DNA of 33,659 nt from an uncultured Bacilli bacterium. Its GTDB lineage: Bacteria; Bacillota_I; Bacilli_A; RF39; UBA660. Shown piece after piece: positions 21,801 to 27,540 of the stretch (positions are counted from its first letter, which is position 1; each line of letters opens with the position of its first letter). The notes below the pieces were generated by a model. It made no database searches and had not been told where the DNA came from. It worked only from the letters and a program-made list of their open reading frames with translations. A program made the translations under genes and the position numbers. Where the stretch lies: assembly GCA_947626275.1 (NCBI GenBank), contig CANQRL010000014.1, positions 1 through 33,659 of the forward strand. The letters are read 5' to 3'.

Positions 21801-23422
21801 TAATAAGGAGGAATAGGATGTTCTGTTTCCACTCCTATTCTTCTACTTACTTCTACTTCTAAATAATCCGCAACTTCCTTCCTAGATTCTGCCGTAGAAG
21901 CAAAGAAACGAAAATCTCTAGCATTCGTAAAGTTGTGATTTAAATACTTGATATAATCCCAACGTTGTTTATTTTTTTCATTGGTAAATAGAACAATTTT
22001 TACGTCTTCATAACTATAGAAAGTAATAAACTGAAGAAGAACGTTGTTAACAAAAGCATAGCTTTTCTCATCAGTACCCATCACAGCCGTTATCCTACTG
22101 TCATAAAAAGAGTAGCCAAGAGGAACGTTATCGATATATTCAAAACGTTTCACTAATTGCTCTAAACTTTTGCGCAAATCATCTTCATCCACAGTAAATC
22201 CCTGCTCTGGATAATTGACATCTACCGCTAACTTTTCATTACCAATACCGATTCTTGCCACTAAAAAGTCATTTTGATCCATTCGTTTATCCCAAAAACG
22301 CAATGTACGATTTTGAATAATTTTAACGCATTCTTCAACAGAGATTAAATTCTCCAACAAAATTTCTTTTTGTAACTTTAATTCTTCCATTAACTCGGCT
22401 TCTTGTGTCTGAAGATAACGAGAATATTTTTCCGTAATTTCGCGATTTTTCTCTTCCCGCATTTTCTTGTTGTACTTTCTTGTTAGGTTTGGCCAAATAA
22501 GCATCGTACCTAACATTGCTCCTGCCGTAATTAATTGTGGCAAAGACTGTCCAAGAGTAGAAGAACCATTTAAAACCTTCGATAAAGCATTAACAAAAGT
22601 AACCATGGAAACAACACCCATTGTTAACATTGGTCCTAATGTCAAAATTACCGGTAGTTCTTTTTCGCCTTCTCTTTTTGGTGGATCACTAATTTTTAGC
22701 GTTCTTTTTTCAATAGAACGACGAATTCTTGGCGACTTAGAGAAATAATCTTCCTTACTATATAAATCCACATCCCGCATTTCTAAGTTTTGGTTGTCAT
22801 TCGATTTAACAATTGGCTTTCGTTGAATATTGGCTGATATTTCATTAACATTCACAAAAGAACCTACTTTATTGACAAGGAGAAGTCCCTTTAAAAAAAC
22901 AATCTTTAAACCGTATAAATTGCAGACATCGCCATCTTTTAAGGCAAAAGCACTAGCATTTTCAATTTTATCATTTACATAAAGAGAATCTTTAGAAAGC
23001 CTTTCAATAACGACATCATTACCAGAAACGCGCGCTCTAAAAGCCGCACTTTTCAAGAAAGGACATTGGTACTGAATATTACACTCTGCCGTCGAACCTA
23101 CTACTAAAGATAATGAGCTAGTGTAGGCAAAAGGAATCATATCATCCTCTAATAAAGGGGTGGCGTGAATCAAATACTGCCTACCATCACGGACGATAAC
23201 ATAAAATTGATTTTCCTCTAGGGGAACAGATTCCACGTCCATTCCTCTTTGCAAAATGCGAACACTTCCCGTCGAATATAAAACCCAAGCGGAATCTCTT
23301 GCTTCAATATTGATTAGCTTATCTTCCTCTTCTTCTTTTTCATCAAAACTAAAACTACCAGCAATTTCTTTTGGTAGCATGAATTTCATTATTTTATCAT
23401 TTAAAAATAGGTATATTTTCAT
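18866..23422 (-). CDS. essC: Type VII secretion ATPase EssC
   Basis: A 1518-residue FtsK/SpoIIIE-type motor of T7SSb. Two FHA-like beta domains at the N-terminus (~1-190, including the VVGSTAECNIQY stretch) are followed by two membrane helices near ~258-315. Three ATPase modules follow. Only the first has an intact Walker A (GMTGSGKSE, K711). The second has GMDGSEY (~1052-1058) with glutamate and tyrosine where G-K should be. The third (~1320) reads TVITANK, without GK[ST]. Degenerate D2/D3 modules are known in the family and bind substrate signals. The C-terminal tail is acidic (EEEDEDEQ). It leads an essC-esaB unit with its own promoter. EsaA, EssA and EssB are not encoded nearby. Confidence 0.92.
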   Translation of the reverse strand: MKIYLFLNDKIMKFMLPKEIAGSFSFDEKEEEEDKLINIEARDSAWVLYSTGSVRILQRGMDVESVPLEENQFYVIVRDGRQYLIHATPLLEDDMIPFAYTSSLSLVVGSTAECNIQYQCPFLKSAAFRARVSGNDVVIERLSKDSLYVNDKIENASAFALKDGDVCNLYGLKIVFLKGLLLVNKVGSFVNVNEISANIQRKPIVKSNDNQNLEMRDVDLYSKEDYFSKSPRIRRSIEKRTLKISDPPKREGEKELPVILTLGPMLTMGVVSMVTFVNALSKVLNGSSTLGQSLPQLITAGAMLGTMLIWPNLTRKYNKKMREEKNREITEKYSRYLQTQEAELMEELKLQKEILLENLISVEECVKIIQNRTLRFWDKRMDQNDFLVARIGIGNEKLAVDVNYPEQGFTVDEDDLRKSLEQLVKRFEYIDNVPLGYSFYDSRITAVMGTDEKSYAFVNNVLLQFITFYSYEDVKIVLFTNEKNKQRWDYIKYLNHNFTNARDFRFFASTAESRKEVADYLEVEVSRRIGVETEHPIPPYYLIVVDDYEDIKRYNFLKELTEADKNIGFSLIILENRLSRLPSKCNNFITLGDKTSGILKNSYENQEQLTFYDEIKYDIDMMNIARTLSNIPIEFEEEVGSLPNSITFLEMERVGKVEQLNILNRWNTNDATTSLKAEIGVDEQGKWMNLDLHEKYHGPHGLIAGMTGSGKSEFIITYILSMAVNYSPDDVVFILIDYKGGGLAFAFENKVTGVSLPHLAGTITNLDKAEMDRTLVSIDSEIKRRQRMFNEARDNLGESTIDIYKYQRFYKEGKIEEPIPHLFIVCDEFAELKSQQPDFMDNLISIARIGRSLGVHLILATQKPTGVVNDQIWSNSKFHICLKVQDASDSNEMLKRPDAANLKQTGRFYLQVGYDEYFALGQSAWCGAKYFPSDRIVKQVDKSINFLNDNGYHIKNMQFSTGSKGAAKGEQISAIMDEIIATAQKTNKYAKRLWLENIPEVIIVDELYQKYGQLLNDENILAIVGEYDAPERQEQGLLVYDFIEEGNTAIYGMDGSEYEMILNSIIYSSIIKFSPDRLQYYILDFGSQGFRRYEKAPHVGGVICAGEEEKYQNFFKMLKREIDNRKKVLSEFGGDYKTYKQTNQTMPLWVVVMNNFDSIMDNDKNLYDEFPEYIRDSERYGVVFLITATGVNSIARRISQNINNNYALKLKDPSDYSVVFNDSKKLIPRDIFGRGIYRDDTLHEFQTASIVEDEANLADYVRAKIEALNAQYQTRAKAVPVLPNQVVLESVQSAIKGMNRVPIGIDKSDLSIAKYDFTNIVGTVITANKLKYVTSFAASLLEVIKRTPNTNITVFDPLQMLESKKEIVHWFPSQFDEVLNQLLELLQRENETASNQIEVIYLYGISKILDKLADKEKLVSLFELAKKNEKAVILVSDDVSKLKNYAFDKWYQGNFSSGDGIFIGKGVSEQNLIKLSTFNNELMKEYKNDIGFLISESSYRIVKLLEFEKMEEEDEDEQ

Positions 23423-23449
23423 GTTATCACCACTCTTTATTCTATTCTT

Positions 23450-23478
23450 ATTATATCATGGCAAGCCTTTTGATACAA
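23450..23478 (-). promoter_or_regulatory. essC promoter
   Basis: TTGTAT (23473-23478), 17 bases, TATAAT (23450-23455) with TG upstream (TGATATAAT) on the minus strand. The start codon with GGTGAT lies about 30 bases downstream. Confidence 0.75.
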
Positions 23479-23499
23479 CAAGCAAATTGGAATTCAAAG

Positions 23500-23525
23500 A
23501 AAAAGAGGGCTATTTTGATCCCTCT
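23500..23525 (-). terminator. intrinsic terminator of the zinc-ribbon gene
   Basis: Minus strand AGAGGG/CCCTCT stem (23520-23525 with 23504-23509), loop containing the TAG stop (23510-23512), then a T run. The 5' arm is made from the last sense codons of the gene. Confidence 0.75.
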
Positions 23526-24280
23526 AAGAAATTTCCGCAATTCGGACAAAAATGTTGTCCTAAAACAATCGCATTTCCACATACTGGACATCGCATTGCT
23601 TGATTTTTATTCTTTTTTCGTCCTGTTATCAAAAGAGTGATCAATGCAATGACGACACAGAGAACAGGAATACAGAAAATAATAATCGAAAAAGATGGAG
23701 AACTTGCTTCTGATATTCCTTCAAAAGTCACACTTTGCATCATTTCCCGAATCTCTTCTTCTTCCTCAGAAGAAAAGCTACTTCCTTTTTCGAAAGCAAA
23801 AATATAGCTTTTTCCTTCCAATATTGTCGCATATATATAAACGGTATAAATACTTTTCTCGTATTCTACCCAAAAATAAGGAATATCATTGATTTTCTCT
23901 ATTTTCGTGGAAAGGACATCATACCCATTGTTCTCTAAAGTTTCTTCATATTCCTCTAAAGCTCTTACTAGTCGCGTATCAGAAACGCGGCGATAATCCT
24001 CCGAATCCTTTTCCTCACTCATCAATAAAATATCGATGCCTCTATCCCCATCATAGGCAAGTAACTCAACTCGTTCAGAGGAAAAAGCATCTTTTATCTG
24101 TTCTTTTATATAATATGACGGTTCTTCTTCTAGCTGCTGCTGATAATTTTCCCTTGTATAAATGTCATAGGAATCAGGAAAATCGAATGATATTTCCAGT
24201 TTTTCTAAAGAATATTCCCTTCCCAAAACGGGAATGGGTAACAATAACAAGGTAATCCATAAAATCCATAATTTCTTCAT
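23510..24280 (-). CDS. Membrane-anchored protein with C-terminal zinc ribbon
   Basis: A 256-residue protein. An N-terminal signal peptide (LWILWITLLLLPIPVLG) leads into an extracytoplasmic domain (~20-195) of mixed strands and helices that recalls PsbP/DcrB-like domains. One membrane helix lies at ~199-220. The short cytosolic tail has two CxxC knuckles (CPVC and CPNC), a zinc ribbon. The specific function is unknown. The start has AGGAGG five bases upstream and comes nine bases after the PAP2-DgkA gene's stop, so it should be cotranscribed with that gene. The essC gene follows after a terminator, so a role in T7SS is not demanded by the layout. Confidence 0.65.
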   Translation of the reverse strand: MKKLWILWITLLLLPIPVLGREYSLEKLEISFDFPDSYDIYTRENYQQQLEEEPSYYIKEQIKDAFSSERVELLAYDGDRGIDILLMSEEKDSEDYRRVSDTRLVRALEEYEETLENNGYDVLSTKIEKINDIPYFWVEYEKSIYTVYIYATILEGKSYIFAFEKGSSFSSEEEEEIREMMQSVTFEGISEASSPSFSIIIFCIPVLCVVIALITLLITGRKKNKNQAMRCPVCGNAIVLGQHFCPNCGNFLEGSK

Positions 24281-24289
24281 GTTTCCCTC

Positions 24290-25252
24290 CTATAAACCAA
24301 TTTTTGGGAAAAAAATCATCAAGCCAATAATCGCTGCCACAATAGCTGCTACCAAAACCGCACCGGCTGCTAAATCTTTGGCTAATTTTGCTTTTGGATT
24401 CTGTTCCGGCATCGCTATATCGACAACGGTTTCTAAGGCCGTATTCATAATTTCAAAAGCAATAACTAATCCAAATAATACGAGACAAGTCATCCATTCA
24501 GAGACAGAAATTTGAAAATAAAAGCCACAAAAGATTACTAAAAACATAATCGTAACATGGATTTTCATATTTCGTTCGGATAAAAAGGCACTGATAATTC
24601 CCTCACCTGCATAACGGAAACTGTTCGATAATTTTTTTCTTTCCATCTTAAAACCGTTCTCCTTCCAATAAATATAACTTATAACAAATAAAGTTCCTAG
24701 ACAAAATCCTGCTAGAACGTCGGTTGCATAGTGAACTCCTAAATAAATTCTACTAAATCCAATTCCGATAATTAAGCAAGTTAGTAAAACACTTCCTATT
24801 CTCTTTCCTACCTTTGAAATATCACTCTTCCATAGACAGTAGATCAGATATCCATAAAAGGCGGCACTTACCATCGCATGACCAGAAGGAAAACTATATC
24901 CTGATTCTTCCACTAAACGATAAAGAATAAGGGGTCTACTTCTTTGAAAGAAAAACTTTAATAATTGACTAATAAGAACTACACCACCAATATTTCCTAA
25001 AAAGAAAATCTTTTCTTTTTTATTGGGAGAAAATGTGAGAAAGAGCAAAGTTATCAAAAAAAGCACTAAAACGCTAGAAAAGGAAGTGATGAATTTCCAC
25101 CACTCCGTAAGTGATGCGCTTCTTCCTCCTAAAACGACATGATCCATAAAGAAATCATCTATCGTTGTATTTCCTAGAATAAAAACCTGATGAACAAGCA
25201 AGAAGAATATAAAACTGAGTAATATAGCTATCACGAAGGTCATCTTTTTCAT
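24290..25252 (-). CDS. PAP2 phosphatase fused to undecaprenol/diacylglycerol kinase
   Basis: A 320-residue fusion of two lipid enzymes. Residues ~1-200 are a PAP2 phosphatase: K99-x6-R106-P107, PSGH at 122-125, and S167-R168-x5-H174-x3-D178. This PgpB/BcrC-type domain removes phosphate from lipid (pyro)phosphates outside the membrane. Residues ~205-320 are a DgkA-type kinase: FRYAGEG, SERNMKIH, and the catalytic E267..N270..E274..D278 block, with about three membrane helices. In Gram-positives DgkA phosphorylates undecaprenol. Together the two activities could cycle the cell-wall lipid carrier; that is inference. It is a single continuous frame with a clean promoter. Confidence 0.88.
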   Translation of the reverse strand: MKKMTFVIAILLSFIFFLLVHQVFILGNTTIDDFFMDHVVLGGRSASLTEWWKFITSFSSVLVLFLITLLFLTFSPNKKEKIFFLGNIGGVVLISQLLKFFFQRSRPLILYRLVEESGYSFPSGHAMVSAAFYGYLIYCLWKSDISKVGKRIGSVLLTCLIIGIGFSRIYLGVHYATDVLAGFCLGTLFVISYIYWKENGFKMERKKLSNSFRYAGEGIISAFLSERNMKIHVTIMFLVIFCGFYFQISVSEWMTCLVLFGLVIAFEIMNTALETVVDIAMPEQNPKAKLAKDLAAGAVLVAAIVAAIIGLMIFFPKIGL

Positions 25253-25268
25253 ACCATCACCTTATTTC

Positions 25269-25297
25269 ATTGTACCATATTTTATTCTATTTGTCGT
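25269..25297 (-). promoter_or_regulatory. promoter of the PAP2-DgkA operon
   Basis: Minus strand ACGACA (25292-25297), 17 bases, TACAAT (25269-25274) preceded by TGG (extended -10). The AAGGTGAT ribosome binding site follows closely. Confidence 0.6.
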
Positions 25298-25305
25298 TTG
25301 CATTT

Positions 25306-25332
25306 CAAAAAAACGAAATATAAATATTTCGT
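25306..25332 (-). terminator. intrinsic terminator of the ZIP transporter gene
   Basis: An 8-bp stem ACGAAATA/TATTTCGT (25313-25320 with 25325-25332), 4-base loop, T run on the minus strand. The outer stem base overlaps the TAA stop (25332-25334). Confidence 0.78.
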
Positions 25333-26057
25333 TATCCCAAGACGACATCTAAATACATCATAATAACAAACCCTAACATAAAAGAAACTACTCCTGCCCT
25401 ACTATTTTCCTCTTTACTACTAGGAATGAGTTCATCTACTACCACATAGAACATCGTTCCGGCAGCGATAGATAGGAAAAGAGGCATAAAAGATTGTAAT
25501 TGATGCGACAAGATAGCCATAAAAAGTCCAAAAATGGGTTCTACTATTCCAGATAAAACACCATAGAAGAAAGCTTTTTTCTTCTTTCCACCTTCTCCCA
25601 TCATGGCAAAAGAAACGGCCATTCCCTCTGGAATATTTTGAATCGCAATACCAATCGTAAGAGCAATAGCGCTTGCCATAGTAACACTAGAATTGGCCTG
25701 AAAAGCAAGCGTACAGGCTAAACCAACAGCCATCCCTTCGGGAATATTATGAAGAGTGACAGCCAAAAAGAATAAGGTTTTCTTTTTATTTTTCCACGAG
25801 AAAAGACCATCTAATAGCCAGAGAAGAACGCCACCTAATAAAAAACTCAAAATGACCGTTAGACAGCTACTGGATTCCAAGGCGGGTAATAGAAGAGAAA
25901 AAACAGAAGCAGCTAACATAATGCCACTAGCTAATCCCATGCAAACTCTTTCGATAATTGGATTCATTTTTTTTAGAAGAAAAACACCAAGAGCTCCCAT
26001 TGTCGTCGCAGCAAATAAAATTAGGGTCGATATCATGGTAAATATATATGCTTTCAT
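25332..26057 (-). CDS. ZIP-family divalent metal transporter
   Basis: A 241-residue ZIP protein with eight membrane helices. The metal-binding helices show HNIPEGMAVG and QNIPEGMAVS, followed by EPIFG and VDELIPSS, all ZIP signatures. Family members usually import Zn2+, Fe2+ or Mn2+. I start it at the ATG at 26057, with AGGTG 5 bases upstream; the adjacent ATG at 26060 is almost as good. An upstream in-frame GTG (26105) would sit inside the aquaporin terminator and lacks an RBS. No clear promoter was found, so it may depend on read-through from the aquaporin gene or on an unrecognised promoter. Confidence 0.86.
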   Translation of the reverse strand: MKAYIFTMISTLILFAATTMGALGVFLLKKMNPIIERVCMGLASGIMLAASVFSLLLPALESSSCLTVILSFLLGGVLLWLLDGLFSWKNKKKTLFFLAVTLHNIPEGMAVGLACTLAFQANSSVTMASAIALTIGIAIQNIPEGMAVSFAMMGEGGKKKKAFFYGVLSGIVEPIFGLFMAILSHQLQSFMPLFLSIAAGTMFYVVVDELIPSSKEENSRAGVVSFMLGFVIMMYLDVVLG

Positions 26058-26104
26058 CATTTCACCTGCTACTGCTATCTTATGTCTATTGTCAAATAAT
26101 GACA

Positions 26105-26133
26105 CAAAAAAAAGAACTATTTCGTTCTTTTTT
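26105..26133 (-). terminator. intrinsic terminator of the aquaporin gene
   Basis: A 10-bp stem AAAAAAGAAC/GTTCTTTTTT (26124-26133 with 26108-26117) with a 6-base loop and a T run on the minus strand. The TAG stop (26117-26119) lies at the stem-loop boundary. Confidence 0.82.
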
Positions 26134-27001
26134 CTTTCGTAGAATTCTTTGGTTTACGGCCTGCTTTTTTTGGTTCTTTTGGAGTATTTTTATGAACTTT
26201 TTGCTCTGCTACCTTTTTTGATTCTTCTTTTTTTTCAACAATCGTTGGTTCTTCTTTCTTTTCCAATTTTTTTGGTTCTTCAATAACGATTTTTCTTTCT
26301 TGTTTTTCAATTACTTTTTCCGTTACTAAATCCTCTAAATCAATAAAGAAAATAGCTAAAGCGGCAAAAGCAGCTCCTACTAATGGTCCTACAATGAATA
26401 CCCATACTTGAGATAACGTTTCGCCTCCTAATAAAATAGCTGGCGCTAGTGATCTCGCTGGGTTTACAGAAGTTCCTGTTAATCGAATTCCTAATAGATG
26501 TACTAATACAAGTGCTAAACCGATAACAATTGGAGCAACAGATTCCTTCTTTTTATCTCTCGTAACACCCATAACAGCTAAAACAAATACAAATGTTAAA
26601 ATAATTTCAACGATGAGTGCTCCTAACATCGTAATGTTAGAAGAAGTGGCTAATTCTGCAAATGCATTAGCTCCTAATCCAGTATCATGAAAGTTTTCCA
26701 TAGAAGTAGAATTGATAATTAACGCTAATAATCCACTTCCTGCTAAAGCACCTAATACTTGAGCAACAACGTAGCCGATAAAATCTTTTGTTGACATTCT
26801 CTTATCAATCCACATTGCAAAAGAAACAGCTGGATTGACATGGCATCCAGAAACTTTTCCAATCGTATAAGCAACAGCAACAATGGAAAGTCCAAATGCT
26901 AGAGAAGTGGCTACAATATCAGCATCGGTCATTACGGCAACTCCACATCCAAACAAAACCAAAACACAAGTTCCTAAGAACTCGCAAAGATATTTTCTCA
27001 T
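26117..27001 (-). CDS. Aquaporin (AqpZ-like) with charged C-terminal tail
   Basis: A 294-residue MIP-family channel with six membrane helices and both NPA boxes (HVNPAVS and SVNPARS). Selectivity-filter residues look like those of water-specific AqpZ: Phe in AFGLSIV, His in LVHLLGI, Thr in TGTSVNPAR, and the arginine after NPA. Water is therefore likelier than glycerol. The last ~70 residues form an unusual Lys/Glu-rich tail (KKEEPTIVEKKEES, KAGRKPKNS), probably disordered and cytosolic. The start at 27001 has AAGGAG 8 bases upstream. An ATG at 27025 would lie upstream of the predicted transcription start. It is the first gene of a unit with its own strong promoter. Confidence 0.88.
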   Translation of the reverse strand: MRKYLCEFLGTCVLVLFGCGVAVMTDADIVATSLAFGLSIVAVAYTIGKVSGCHVNPAVSFAMWIDKRMSTKDFIGYVVAQVLGALAGSGLLALIINSTSMENFHDTGLGANAFAELATSSNITMLGALIVEIILTFVFVLAVMGVTRDKKKESVAPIVIGLALVLVHLLGIRLTGTSVNPARSLAPAILLGGETLSQVWVFIVGPLVGAAFAALAIFFIDLEDLVTEKVIEKQERKIVIEEPKKLEKKEEPTIVEKKEESKKVAEQKVHKNTPKEPKKAGRKPKNSTKEKRTK

Positions 27002-27023
27002 ATCTCTTTCTCCTTCCATTTTC

Positions 27024-27053
27024 ATTATAACTTATTTTTTTTGTTTATGTCAA
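27024..27053 (-). promoter_or_regulatory. strong sigma-A promoter of the aquaporin gene
   Basis: TTGACA (27048-27053), 18 bases, TATAAT (27024-27029) on the minus strand. Both hexamers are perfect. Transcription should start near 27017, 16 bases before the chosen start codon. Confidence 0.85.
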
Positions 27054-27073
27054 CATTTCCCTTATTTTAGAAA

Positions 27074-27098
27074 GAAAAAAAGTGCATCTATGCACTTT
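27074..27098 (-). terminator. intrinsic terminator of the pilin-like gene
   Basis: Stem AAAGTGCA/TGCACTTT (27079-27086 with 27091-27098), 4-base loop, then Ts on the minus strand. The stop codon (27097-27099) is part of the stem. Confidence 0.82.
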
Positions 27099-27453
27099 AA
27101 CATCCACAACTTCCCGTTGGCCCATTATAGGTGTATTGATTATTTTCATCGCTCCATTTAATCGTATAGTAACCGCTAATCTCATTCCCTGACTTTGGAT
27201 CTCGAATAACAACATCGTCCAAATATCCTTGTTTCTTTAGTTCATCCACCGTAACACACTCGCAATCCTCACTCACATTTTTAGCCGTATAAGTTTTAAC
27301 CGCATCTCTTACTCGACTGTATTGTTCATCACTTAACCTATCTTTTGAATCATTGATGGTCCCATTGATGATTGGAACCGTAATTAAGGCAATAACCGCT
27401 AAAATAACAATAACCGCTAGCAACTCCACTAACGTAAATCCATTCTTCTTCAT
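27097..27453 (-). CDS. Type IV pilin-like (prepilin N-methylation) protein
   Basis: A 118-residue prepilin-like protein. It has the short basic leader MKKNG with FTLVELLAVIVILAVIAL after it, the classic class III signal cut by prepilin peptidase before Phe, with the +5 Glu. The remainder is a short globular domain with cysteines at CEC (~72-74) and CGC near the C-terminus, suggesting one or two disulfides. It could be a ComGC-like or T2SS/T4P minor pilin. No other pilus gene is in the window. GGTGAT lies before the ATG; a promoter is not clear, and TATGAT about 12 bases before the ribosome binding site is the best candidate. Confidence 0.82.
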   Translation of the reverse strand: MKKNGFTLVELLAVIVILAVIALITVPIINGTINDSKDRLSDEQYSRVRDAVKTYTAKNVSEDCECVTVDELKKQGYLDDVVIRDPKSGNEISGYYTIKWSDENNQYTYNGPTGSCGC

Positions 27454-27540
27454 TATACATCACCACTTTCAATTTATCATAATCATCAAAAAAAAACAAC
27501 TCTATTCTTTCGAACAAAGTCGTCTTCTGTCAACCAAATG

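Noticed and set aside
26058..26105. upstream GTG start for the ZIP transporter
   Set aside because: It begins inside the aquaporin terminator and has no RBS, whereas AGGTG precedes the ATGs at 26060/26057.
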